From Trichodesmium sp050015995 (GTDB taxonomy: Bacteria > Cyanobacteriota > Cyanobacteriia > Cyanobacteriales > Microcoleaceae), in NCBI RefSeq assembly GCF_050015995.1, contig NZ_JBNHEP010000094.1:1-64000 (forward strand): a stretch of DNA of 64,000 nt. Direction: 5' to 3'. Numbering within the stretch: the stretch's first letter is position 1; every line of letters begins with the position of its first letter. Both the position numbers and the translations under genes were made by a program. Positions 48,103 through 56,622 of the stretch are shown in pieces. The notes under the pieces were generated by a model. That model saw nothing but the letters and a program-made list of their open reading frames with translations, had not been told where the DNA came from and did not search any database.

Positions 48103-49425
48103 ATGAAAACTCTAGTTCAGCAACTCAAAAGTGCTTTTCGGATCGAATCAGTTGCAACCGTCGATAACGGGGTGCAGGTCACTTGGAAAGACGGTCACGA
48201 AAGCTTTTATCACAACCTCTGGCTGCGGGATACTTGCCACTCTCCAAAATGTTTTCAGCCGGATACATTGAGCCTTAATAGTGGAGAAGGGGAAGGACAC
48301 GACCCTCTGAAAATGCCACTAAACCCAATCCCTCAAACAGTCAAAATTGACGGCGAAGGAAATTTGGATATTATTTGGGGAGGTGAAGAAGCAGGACATC
48401 ACAGCGTATACAATCCATCCTGGTTGCGAGTTCACTGTCAAAAAGACCCTGCCCTGAAACAGGGACGAAAACCCTTGCTGTGGGATTCATCACTAGAAAT
48501 CCCTCATTTCGATTACCATGAGGTGATGAAAGATGAGTGGGTACTATTGGATTGGTTGGAAAAAATGGTAGAATTGGGAGTAGCAATAATTGACAACTTT
48601 CCCAAAAATAAAGCAAGTTTTCAGCTCCTAGTAGAGCGTGTTGGGCCGATCCAAGAGCGATATCATCCTACTCACATATTTACCCTAGATACATCAAACA
48701 AACTGGCAGGAAATATTCACCATGCTTATCAGTATATGGAACGTTTGCACAATCATACAGATCATATTTCCTATAACGTTCCTCCCCGACTGCAATTTCT
48801 GGGGTGTATTGAATACGATAACCCTGACAATGACAAACAGGCTTATTCTACCCTAGTAGATGGCTTCAAAATAGCAGAAGTTCTCAGGACGCAGCAGCCA
48901 AAATTTTTCGAGTTACTGACTCAAGAGTATGTGCCAACCGGTCGCAGGCGGGTAGCTGGTGTAGAAGAAAAAGTATCCCCTGGTGAAAAGAATACTAAGA
49001 AGTACCAATGGGAAACGTATCATAGGCAGCACGTCATTAACTTGGATGAAAATGGTGTAGTATATCAGATTCGTTACCATGAAAACGATCGAGTACCACT
49101 AAATATTTCCCATGATAAAATTCAAGACTTATATGCCGCTTACCAAGCATTTACAGCCTTAGCTGAATCTCCGGAATATAGTGCGGAATTTTTGATTGCA
49201 CCAGGACAGGTATTAGTTAATGATAACTGGCGATTGCTCCACGGGCGGACAGCTATTCATAATCCTGGGCTACGAAGAATTTTACTAGGGGCGTATATGA
49301 AGCCAGAAACATTCCGCAGCAGACGGAGAATTTTGCTTGGGAAAAAAAGTGGGATGCCAGATATGTGGTTAATGGGATGTTCGGACCGCGCTTTAGAAAT
49401 TCTGGCAGACCGCATGAATCCTTGA
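48103..49425 (+). CDS. Gamma-butyrobetaine hydroxylase-like dioxygenase, copy 1
   Basis: 440 aa. The N-terminal GBBH-like (DUF971) domain spans ~18-115 and has a partly conserved cysteine set (NLWLRDTCHSPKCFQPDT). The TauD/TfdA catalytic domain spans ~140-430, with HTD in RLHNHTDHISYNVPP and the distal histidine in WRLLHGRTAIHNPG, followed by the basic region RRRILLG. Only two of the usual three or four zinc cysteines are obvious. The enzyme is predicted to hydroxylate a trimethylammonium-containing acid with Fe(II) and 2-oxoglutarate. It is about 60% identical by eye to the next gene and more distant from the paralogue at 13336. Confidence 0.92.
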   Translation: MKTLVQQLKSAFRIESVATVDNGVQVTWKDGHESFYHNLWLRDTCHSPKCFQPDTLSLNSGEGEGHDPLKMPLNPIPQTVKIDGEGNLDIIWGGEEAGHHSVYNPSWLRVHCQKDPALKQGRKPLLWDSSLEIPHFDYHEVMKDEWVLLDWLEKMVELGVAIIDNFPKNKASFQLLVERVGPIQERYHPTHIFTLDTSNKLAGNIHHAYQYMERLHNHTDHISYNVPPRLQFLGCIEYDNPDNDKQAYSTLVDGFKIAEVLRTQQPKFFELLTQEYVPTGRRRVAGVEEKVSPGEKNTKKYQWETYHRQHVINLDENGVVYQIRYHENDRVPLNISHDKIQDLYAAYQAFTALAESPEYSAEFLIAPGQVLVNDNWRLLHGRTAIHNPGLRRILLGAYMKPETFRSRRRILLGKKSGMPDMWLMGCSDRALEILADRMNP

Positions 49426-49508
49426 AAAAAATAGATTATGGCTTAATTTAGTCATTCGTATTGTTTAATTTTTAGTTGAATATCTTTTAAGAATATTGAG
49501 GTAGTAGG

Positions 49509-50810
49509 ATGACAACAGTATTGCAACAACTTAAACCTGCTTTTCGGATTGAATCCGTAGCAACAACTGACAATGGTGTAAACATTACTTGGAAAGATGG
49601 CCACGAAAGTTTTTACCATAACCTTTGGCTTTTAGATAGCTGTCGGTCTCCTAAATTCTTTGACCGAGATACTTTGAGCATCACCAGCGGGCACGATTTG
49701 CTCAAAATTCCTTTAAACCCAACACCCCAAGAGGTTAAGCTCGATCGCGAAGGTAATTTAGATATTGTTTGGGGCGGGGAGCAAACAGGGCATCAAAGCG
49801 TTTTTGATGCTTCATGGCTACGGGTTCACTGTCAAAATGAACCAGCACTCAAACAACGACGCCAAGCTCTACTGTGGGATTCGTCAGTGTCAGTGCCTCA
49901 TTTTGACTACCATGAAGCGATGAAAGATGATGGGGTGTTATTGCTGTTCCTGAATAAGATAGTCGAACTAGGGGTGGCAATTATTGACAATGCTCCCAAG
50001 GATGAAGAGAGCTTTCGGGCAATCGTAGAACGAGTAGGACCTCTGCGACAACGATACCATCCCAGCAATGTGTTTACGATGGATAGGGGCGACATAAAAG
50101 CCCAGGGTATCCAACATTCCTATCAAGTGGGAAGGTTAAGAAATCATACTGATGTTACTGCTTATGACATTCCCACTGGGCTGCAATTTCTGGAATGTAT
50201 CCTCTATGAGAACCCAGATGGCGATCGCCAAGCATATTCTACGGTAGTTGATGGTTTTAAACTGGCAGAGGTAATCAAAACAGAAAATCCCTGGTTTTTC
50301 GAGTTGCTAACTACGGAATATATACCAGCAGGTCGTAGGCGGCTTTCAGTTGAGGAGAAATTATCAGAGAATGATTCCAGTGCTAGAAAGTACGAATGGG
50401 ATGCTTATCGGCACAACCATGTAATTAATTTGGATGAAAATGGAGAAGTGTATCAGATTAAGTACAATCACAATACGCGAGTACCTTTGGTGGTTTCTGA
50501 CGATAAGATTCACGACCTATTGGCAGCCTATCGCCGATTTTCAGAACTTTTGCAAGCTCCTGAATATAATGCCGAATTTTTGCTGACTCCAGGAGAGATA
50601 TTGGTGGTTGACAACTGGCGAGTTCTTCACGGAAGAACGGGAATTTGGAATCCTGCTCTCAAACGAATTGTTTTAGGAGCTTATTTAGAAGAGGAAAGCT
50701 TCCGCTGCCGACGACGAATTTTATTGGGAGACAAAACCGGGATGTCAGACTTATGGTTAATGGGATGTTCAGACCGCGCTTTGGAAATTCTGACAGACAG
50801 ATATTTATAG
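49509..50810 (+). CDS. Gamma-butyrobetaine hydroxylase-like dioxygenase, copy 2
   Basis: 433 aa, a tandem paralogue of the preceding gene (84-bp gap; the N-termini FRIESVAT and KDGHESFYHNLWL are shared). The iron ligands are kept: HTD in RNHTDVTAYDIPTGLQ and the distal His in WRVLHGRTGIWNPA. The small N-terminal domain has only NLWLLDSCRSPKFFDRDT, so its second zinc cysteine has been lost. AGGTAGTAGGATG precedes the start. Tandem duplication with divergence in the substrate-side loops suggests two successive oxidations or two related substrates (inference). Confidence 0.92.
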   Translation: MTTVLQQLKPAFRIESVATTDNGVNITWKDGHESFYHNLWLLDSCRSPKFFDRDTLSITSGHDLLKIPLNPTPQEVKLDREGNLDIVWGGEQTGHQSVFDASWLRVHCQNEPALKQRRQALLWDSSVSVPHFDYHEAMKDDGVLLLFLNKIVELGVAIIDNAPKDEESFRAIVERVGPLRQRYHPSNVFTMDRGDIKAQGIQHSYQVGRLRNHTDVTAYDIPTGLQFLECILYENPDGDRQAYSTVVDGFKLAEVIKTENPWFFELLTTEYIPAGRRRLSVEEKLSENDSSARKYEWDAYRHNHVINLDENGEVYQIKYNHNTRVPLVVSDDKIHDLLAAYRRFSELLQAPEYNAEFLLTPGEILVVDNWRVLHGRTGIWNPALKRIVLGAYLEEESFRCRRRILLGDKTGMSDLWLMGCSDRALEILTDRYL

Positions 50811-51036
50811 ATCCCAAATGGGTTCTATGATCGGGAGTAGGGGAGTAGGGGAGTAAGGGAGGAAGAGACCCACCCCTAACCCCTCCCAGGAGGGGAATCG
50901 AGTATTGGAGGTATATGGGATATTTTTCAGCCTTTTTCTCCTCTTGCCTAATTCTTACAATTGAAAAAAACTCTTCTGCCTCCCCCCTTTCAAAGCCTTC
51001 CTTTCACCAAAGTATAAGTATTCAGGCGGACATGAT

Positions 51037-51990
51037 ATGACTAATCAACTGAAATATTGGCAACAGCAATCCTTGGGAACACCTGTGGCGATTGCCATGG
51101 CTTCATTATTTGCAGCTTTAATTATCCAAGCCTTAAACCCAATTCTAATTAGATTGAGCGAAAGCGAAGTCAGTCCAAATGCCGCAATCTTTCATCGCTT
51201 CTGGATTACTCTTGCTATAGTGGGGCTGTGGAATGGACTTCAAATAGCAGGATATCCACAATCTGACAAGGAAGTTGAAGCAAATTCAGCATATACAACT
51301 CAAGTGCTGTGGCTGTTGCTAGCAATGGGAATTATGGGTGGTACTGCCATGCTACTTTGGGCGTGGTCTTTAACTCAAACTTCAATTGCCAATTCAGCCC
51401 TTGCCTTTAGTATGACTCCTTTATTCACTTGTTTTTTAGAATGGCTAGTTTGGGGTAGGCGCTTCGATCTAAAATTTGGCATCGGGATGGCGATCGCGAT
51501 AGTCGGAAGTTGTGCCTTGGGAGCCAAGGATTTCTCATACAACGCGCTTTACCTACAAGGCGATGCCATTGCCTTGCTAGGGGCAGTTTTTTATGCTGTT
51601 TACTTGATGCTTGCAGAAAAACTGCGAACTCAGTTGACGGCAATAATAATATTACTTTGGCGCTACGCAGTTAGCATTGTATTAACTTTACCTTTGATAT
51701 TCATTGGTGGCGATGGCATTTTTCCCTATTCTTGGATGGGTTGGTTTTTCCTGATTCTCCTAGCCGCCACCACTGCTTCTCAGGTACTTATAGTTTATAG
51801 TCTCAAGCAGTTACCCTCTAGTTTGGTCGCCCTGGTCTTGCTCATAGATCCGGTCTTAACCGCTATTCTAGCTTGGATTATCTTCTCTGAACAACTAGGC
51901 TGGTTGAACTGGATCGCTTTTGCAGTAATTTTGTTAGGTGTTTACCTTGCCACCTCCAGCAAATCTGCTGTTAAGACTCAAACAGAGTGA
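51037..51990 (+). CDS. EamA-family (DMT superfamily) transporter
   Basis: 317 aa, about ten predicted membrane helices in two EamA halves, for example MASLFAALIIQALNPILIRL (~21-40), VLWLLLAMGIMGGTAMLLWA (~89-108), FGIGMAIAIVGSCALGAKDF (~147-166) and LVALVLLIDPVLTAILAWII. DMT proteins export amino acids, purines and related metabolites. Location after the dioxygenase pair suggests export of the pathway product (inference). The ATG lies within the edge of a dispersed repeat (GGACATGATATGA), so the gene's leader is repeat-derived. A terminator-like hairpin follows at 52034-52078. Confidence 0.9.
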   Translation: MTNQLKYWQQQSLGTPVAIAMASLFAALIIQALNPILIRLSESEVSPNAAIFHRFWITLAIVGLWNGLQIAGYPQSDKEVEANSAYTTQVLWLLLAMGIMGGTAMLLWAWSLTQTSIANSALAFSMTPLFTCFLEWLVWGRRFDLKFGIGMAIAIVGSCALGAKDFSYNALYLQGDAIALLGAVFYAVYLMLAEKLRTQLTAIIILLWRYAVSIVLTLPLIFIGGDGIFPYSWMGWFFLILLAATTASQVLIVYSLKQLPSSLVALVLLIDPVLTAILAWIIFSEQLGWLNWIAFAVILLGVYLATSSKSAVKTQTE

Positions 51991-52033
51991 TAGTTGGGCG
52001 ACTTAAAATTTTAGTTTTTTTTGAATATGGCTG

Positions 52034-52078
52034 AAGCTCTAGGGATGGCAAAAAATGCCGATTTCTAGAGCTTTTCTT
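52034..52078 (+). terminator. Rho-independent terminator after the EamA gene
   Basis: AAGCTCTAG (52034-52042) pairs with CTAGAGCTT (52065-52073). An inner stem GGCA/TGCC is visible and the hairpin is followed by TTTTCTTG. It lies 43 bp after the transporter stop and closes the plus-strand locus. Confidence 0.75.
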
Positions 52079-52127
52079 GACAAAGAAAAACTTTATTTGA
52101 TTGATAGTTTATGCTAAATTTTATATA

Positions 52128-52262
52128 ATATCATGTCCGGTAAATTAGTGATAAAAAAATTTTCTCTTATTCCTTATTCCTTCTTCCTTCTTTCTTCCCT
52201 CCTGACTCCTGACTCCTGACTCCTCCGTAGTTTATTTATAAGTATTCAACCGGACATGATAT
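52128..52262. mobile_element. 135-bp MITE with ATATCATGTCCGGT ends, upstream of asnS
   Basis: ATATCATGTCCGGT (52128-52141) and ACCGGACATGATAT (52249-52262) are perfect 14-bp inverted repeats. The inside contains a heptamer array (CTCCTGA, about 52199-52225). Related copies: 366-682 and about 58892-59022. The right edge lies 51 bp from the asnS start, so it may influence asnS expression. Confidence 0.8.
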
Positions 52263-52312
52263 AATACCAAAAATCAATCAAAATAGCAAGTCTGATAGAC
52301 AGGATTAAATCA

Positions 52313-53704
52313 ATGACAAAGCAACGAATTGCCGAAATATTAAGAAGCGGTCAACCTGATGAAAAAGTGACAATTCAAGGATGGGTACGCACTAAGCGAG
52401 AATTAAAAGAATTTGCTTTTGTTGAAGTTAATGATGGTTCATGTTTAGCTAATTTGCAAGTAGTATTAAATCCCGATCTACCAAATTATCAGGAAAGTTT
52501 GCAGCAGATGAATACAGGTGCCTCAGTAGAAGTGACTGGTATTTTGGTAGAGTCGCCAGCAAAGGGGCAAAGAATTGAACTGCGGGGGGAAAGTATGCTT
52601 GTTTACGGTGATGCTGACCCTGAAACTTATCCTTTGCAAAAAAAACGTCACTCTTTTGAGTTTCTTCGCACTATTGCACATTTGCGATCGCGCACTAATA
52701 CTTATGGGGCTGTTTTCCGAGTCAGAAATGCTTGCGCGACCGCCATACATCAATTTTTTCAAGAAAGAGGTTTTTTGTGGATTCATACTCCTATTATTAC
52801 TGCTAGTGACTGCGAAGGTGCAGGGGAAATGTTTACTGTTACTAGCTTAGATTTAAACAAAATTCCTCTCACAGAAAAACAAGATATTGATTTTAGTCAA
52901 GACTTTTTTGGAAAGTCGGCTTTTCTAACAGTTAGTGGGCAGTTAGAAGCCGAAATTATGGCAACTGCTTTTAGTAATGTGTATACGTTTGGTCCGACTT
53001 TTCGAGCAGAAAATTCTAATACTTCTCGACATTTAGCTGAGTTTTGGATGATTGAACCGGAGATGGCTTTTTGTGATTTGGAAGGGGATATGGATTTGGC
53101 GGAGGAATTTTTGAAACATATTTTTAAATCTGTTTTAGAAAGTTGCCCAGAGGATATGGAATTTTTCAATAAACGGATCGATAAAACTGTTTTGGAAACA
53201 GCGGATACGATTATTAATAATAATTTTGAAAGGATTAGTTACACTGAGGCTGTTTCTTTGTTAGAAAAGACGGATAAAAAGTTTGAATATCCGGTAGAGT
53301 GGGGTTTAGATTTACAGTCGGAACATGAACGTTATTTATGTGAGGAGTTATTTAAAAAGCCTGTCATTGTAACTGATTATCCAGCAAAAATTAAGGCTTT
53401 TTATATGCGGTTGAATGATGATGGTAAGACGGTTAGGGCAATGGATGTTTTGGTGCCGAAAGTAGGAGAAATTATTGGTGGTGCCCAGAGGGAAGAACGT
53501 TTAGATATTTTGGAAAGAAGGATAGATGAACAGGAGATGAATAAGGAGGAGTTATGGTGGTATTTGGATTTACGCAGGTATGGTACTGTGCCTCATGCCG
53601 GGTTTGGTTTGGGATTTGAAAGAGTGGTGCAGTTTATGACAGGAATGGGGAATATTCGAGATGTGATTCCTTTTCCAAGGGCGCCTTTAACGGTGGATTT
53701 TTAA
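52313..53704 (+). CDS. asnS: Asparaginyl-tRNA synthetase
   Basis: 463 aa, normal length. An N-terminal OB-fold anticodon domain (KVTIQGWVRTKRELKEFAFV) is followed by a class II synthetase core: motif 1 near FFQERGFLWIHTPIITASDC, motif 2 FRAENSNTSRHLAEFWMIEP and motif 3 GFGLGFERVVQFMTGMGNIR. The sequence SDCEGAGEMFTV is typical of AsnRS rather than AspRS. It charges tRNA-Asn in the cytoplasm. Monocistronic between two repeats. A weak hairpin, GAAACCGAG/CCGGTTTC, lies at 53838-53903. Confidence 0.97.
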   Translation: MTKQRIAEILRSGQPDEKVTIQGWVRTKRELKEFAFVEVNDGSCLANLQVVLNPDLPNYQESLQQMNTGASVEVTGILVESPAKGQRIELRGESMLVYGDADPETYPLQKKRHSFEFLRTIAHLRSRTNTYGAVFRVRNACATAIHQFFQERGFLWIHTPIITASDCEGAGEMFTVTSLDLNKIPLTEKQDIDFSQDFFGKSAFLTVSGQLEAEIMATAFSNVYTFGPTFRAENSNTSRHLAEFWMIEPEMAFCDLEGDMDLAEEFLKHIFKSVLESCPEDMEFFNKRIDKTVLETADTIINNNFERISYTEAVSLLEKTDKKFEYPVEWGLDLQSEHERYLCEELFKKPVIVTDYPAKIKAFYMRLNDDGKTVRAMDVLVPKVGEIIGGAQREERLDILERRIDEQEMNKEELWWYLDLRRYGTVPHAGFGLGFERVVQFMTGMGNIRDVIPFPRAPLTVDF

Positions 53705-54197
53705 AGTTATAGCGCTAGGGAATAGGGAACAGGGAAAAGCATACTTTAAAAGGGGTTTCAGGATTTAGAAATGTCTTAACCTTAATGTGTAGCTCTAGAT
53801 ATTAGATATCAAATCTGCTTCCTTTGGAGCGTTATGAGAAACCGAGTGTATGGAAAGTAAATGTTAGTATGGTGGGGTATTTAATAAACCCGGTTTCTTT
53901 GCTTTTTTAGTTGTAAAATCAGAAATAAATTAGCTTAGAGATAAGTAGGTAAGTGAGAAAATTTACAACTACGTCATTGTGACTGGAACGGAGTGGAGGG
54001 AAGCAATTTCAAGGGTTTTGACTATATCAACATTTGATTAAATAGTAAGTAGAGCAAGCTAAAAAAAAGAGGTTACATATTGAGCTAAAAAATGCCTCAA
54101 AATACTGATATACCTCAATTTTGAGCTAATTGACAATTTGATACATAACGCACAAAATTTATCACGCTCTACTTAAGGTTTATTTAAACCTATCTAC
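53705..54197. other. Intergenic after asnS
   Basis: No gene. It contains a weak inverted repeat (AGAAACCGAG at about 53837 and CCCGGTTTCTTTGCTTTTTT at about 53890) that could terminate asnS. The remainder is AT-rich with no further features I recognise. Confidence 0.4.
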
Positions 54198-55166
54198 TTA
54201 TGGATAAATTATGGTTAAATTTCTCTGTGTATTTTTGAGCTTTTCGATTACTTCATTAGCTTTAATATCATAGTCTTGATTTGGGTTTCGTTTGTGAAAT
54301 TTAATTAATAAGTCTATGTAAAATTGATAGTATTTTTGAACTGTAGTGAAATAGGATGGAGGGAGGTTCGTAGCGATCATTTGTGTATTAAGTTCTTCGA
54401 TAATTTTGATAGCTGATTCGATTTTTGTTAATGCTTCGTTTAATTTACCTTGGTAGTATTTTAGAACTGCTAAATTATAAAGAGTATTGGCAACACTCTG
54501 TCGGTCTTTAATTTTTTGGGATAAGTCTAGAGATTGGTTGAAGTAATCTAGTGCGGTTTGTTTTTTTTCTAAAGCATTGTAGACAAGACCAATATTATTC
54601 AGAGTCATAGCTTCCCCTGGAACACTTTGCATTTTTTTGAACAAGTCTAGGGATTGGTTGAAGTAATCTAGTGCAGTTTGTTTTTCTTCTAAAGCATTGT
54701 AGACAAGACCGATATTATTGAGAGTTATGGCTGCCCATATTTGGTAGTTTGTTTTTTGATAAAGTCGTAGTGCTTGTTCAAAAATTTCTATTGTTTGTAT
54801 TTTCGATGTCTCTGTTTCTTGTTTGAATAGTTTATTCCCTTGTCGATATAATTTATTTGCTTTGAGACTGAGTTTTATCTCTATAAAAATTATTATTACA
54901 CTCACAATTACAGAGAATATTAATAGATAAAGCATGATATTATACCAAATCCGGTTATAAAAAGTATCTTTTTGAAATTCCTCTCTAACCCTTCTGCCTT
55001 CTGCCTTCTGCCTTACCCTCATTATAAGGCTCTCGTGTAAACCGGATTTAGTATTACCTAACGTCAGATTATTCGCATCATGCAAAATGACTGATAAGAT
55101 TAATAATACAAATACAGAAGCAATAACATTAAGTAGCATTAAACTACCGATAAGTAATACAAACAA
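54198..55166 (-). CDS. Membrane-anchored tetratricopeptide-repeat protein (remnant of a larger gene)
   Basis: 322 aa. Hydrophobic helices are at ~3-30 and ~76-98. After that come three TPR units with consensus text (LNNIGLVYNALEEKQTALDYFNQSL repeated nearly exactly, in pieces; then NTLYNLAVLKYYQGKLNEAL) and a C-terminal helix. Residues ~38-75 are encoded by a 111-bp repeat inserted in frame (54943-55053). Upstream, overlapping by 23 bp in another frame, is a lipoprotein-type serine-protease start. Cyanobacteria often have trypsin-like protease plus TPR proteins, so this is probably the surviving 3' part of such a gene. Function unknown; expression uncertain. Confidence 0.72.
   Translation of the reverse strand: MFVLLIGSLMLLNVIASVFVLLILSVILHDANNLTLGNTKSGLHESLIMRVRQKAEGRRVREEFQKDTFYNRIWYNIMLYLLIFSVIVSVIIIFIEIKLSLKANKLYRQGNKLFKQETETSKIQTIEIFEQALRLYQKTNYQIWAAITLNNIGLVYNALEEKQTALDYFNQSLDLFKKMQSVPGEAMTLNNIGLVYNALEKKQTALDYFNQSLDLSQKIKDRQSVANTLYNLAVLKYYQGKLNEALTKIESAIKIIEELNTQMIATNLPPSYFTTVQKYYQFYIDLLIKFHKRNPNQDYDIKANEVIEKLKNTQRNLTIIYP
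54943..55053. mobile_element. 111-bp in-frame repeat insertion in the TPR gene
   Basis: The ends TACCAAATCCGGTTA (54943-54957) and TAAACCGGATTTAGTA (55038-55053) are inverted repeats with one or two mismatches. The middle has a heptamer array CTTCTGC (54990-55014). Length is 37 codons with no stop in the coding frame, giving the charged stretch RVRQKAEGRRVREEF between two membrane helices. Confidence 0.72.
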
Positions 55167-55410
55167 AGTTAGTTTGTAACACTTTTTCGTCGTCTTTTTT
55201 GAGAAAATGAGCTGCGGTTAGCACAGTACAAACATCAGTTTCTCCAGATACAAAAAAAACAGTTATATCTTCAGATTGATTTATAGAGGATAGTTTGACA
55301 ATACTCGGTTCTAGTCGAGAAGCAATTTTTTCTGATGATAATTCTCTAGAACAATTTGTCAGAGTTAGTGCTAGGAATATTAGACCAAAGATTATTGGTA
55401 AAAATTTCAT
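55144..55410 (-). pseudogene. Truncated trypsin-like serine protease, lipoprotein start
   Basis: From the ATG at 55410: MKFLPIIFGLIFLALTLTNC with a lipobox-like LTNC, then ASRLEPSIVKLSSINQSEDI and VCTVLTAAHFLKKDDEKVLQ. TAAH carries the catalytic histidine of trypsin/HtrA-type proteases. The frame stops after FVCITYR; the Asp and Ser parts are missing and the TPR gene follows. It is best explained as a deletion in a protease-TPR gene. Confidence 0.75.
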
Positions 55411-55544
55411 CTTTTTCAGAAGTTGAGAAATCTGATTCTTACCATTATACTTACAATTACAAAAATTAATAATTAACAATTAACAATTAATAATGACCTC
55501 TTCTGTAATAGAAGGATTTGGTTAATTAATGTTGAAAATTTGTA

Positions 55545-56291
55545 TTAATCTCCCAATATTTCATCAACAGTAAAAGTTACATTAGGCAAAGCTTGAATTG
55601 TCAAAGTTTCACCGCGCTGAAGACTCTGCACAGTCTCATAACCATTCGCAGCAGGTTGTCGATAAACTTCCAGACATTTTTGAGGAAGATTCACCAACCA
55701 AACTTCAACAATATTATTCTCAGCATATAAGGGAATTTTTATTTCTTGGTCATATTTAACTGTTGTATAGCAATTCCCAAAAAGCGTGAGATACAAAATT
55801 CCCTGGTTTTAGGGAACACTTAACTGGGAAAACTTAACTGGGAATAGGAAGTAGGGAGTAGTAATTCTGGTTCCGTAGGAATAAATAAAGAAGAAAAACA
55901 ACTGTACCTCATTAGCTTGGGAAACGCTATATCTGACACTTCTATGAGGAGAAATATATCTTCTGGTTGAGGATGTTGAGTCTGATAAAAATCTTGCCGT
56001 CGTTGCAGCAAACTGATGTCTGGTTCTGGTTCAGAATTATCATTCAATCTCACAGGATTTTGAATTCTCACAGTAACAGTTTTTGCTAAACGCAAAAGAA
56101 TAGTTCGTTAATACGGTCTACACAAGCTGCGTGATGAAGACCAATAGGGGACATTTTGACAATTTCTCCTCGGATTAGTTCTACTCGTTCATTTTCTGTT
56201 AATACTCCTGTTTCCAGCATTTTATAATACTGGTCTACAGTAAATAATACTGGTCTACAGTAAATAGTCGTCGCAATAATTGTACAGACAT
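55545..56291 (-). pseudogene. Uma2-family (DUF820) endonuclease, multiply broken
   Basis: Fragments in transcription order: MSVQLLRRLFTVDQYY, then a 20-bp tandem duplication (56226-56268) that shifts the frame, then LETGVLTENERVELIRGEIV and MSPIGLHHAACVDRI. A second shift near 56100 leads to VTVRIQNPVRLNDNSEPEPD and IFLLIEVSD. A ~165-bp repeat insertion (55766-55930; ends TATAGCAATTCCC and GGGAAACGCTATA) intervenes before VKYDQEIKIPLYAENNIVEV and ALPNVTFTVDEILGD. Uma2 proteins are PD-(D/E)XK-like and numerous in cyanobacteria; this copy is dead. Confidence 0.88.
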
Positions 56292-56407
56292 TACCAACTC
56301 CTTGAAAATAGTTACATTAATTTGTTTATATATAGCAATTAGGAATGATTTTGATAGAATTTAAGAACGACTAAGATAAATCAAAATCCTTTTATATTCT
56401 GACTCCT

Positions 56408-56435
56408 GTAAGGGCGATTCGCGAATCGCCCCTAC
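56408..56435. repeat. Near-palindromic REP copy
   Basis: GTAAGGGCGATTCGCGAATC continuing GCCCCTAC. Same family as 7156-7183, with one mismatched pair. It lies downstream of the ATP-grasp gene's end, together with heptamers CTCCTGA. Confidence 0.8.
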
Positions 56436-56622
56436 GACTCCTGACTCCTAATTACCACTAAAATCTTACACCTGAAATATGATTGCTATATAACAGTTAT
56501 ATTTACAATAAATAGACCTCTCCGGAAAAGAGGGAGTAGGGAGTAGGGAGTAGGGGGAAAGAATTGATGATAATTGATTTGATTTTTTATTATCACCAGA
56601 TGTCTAATATTCTGACTTAACT

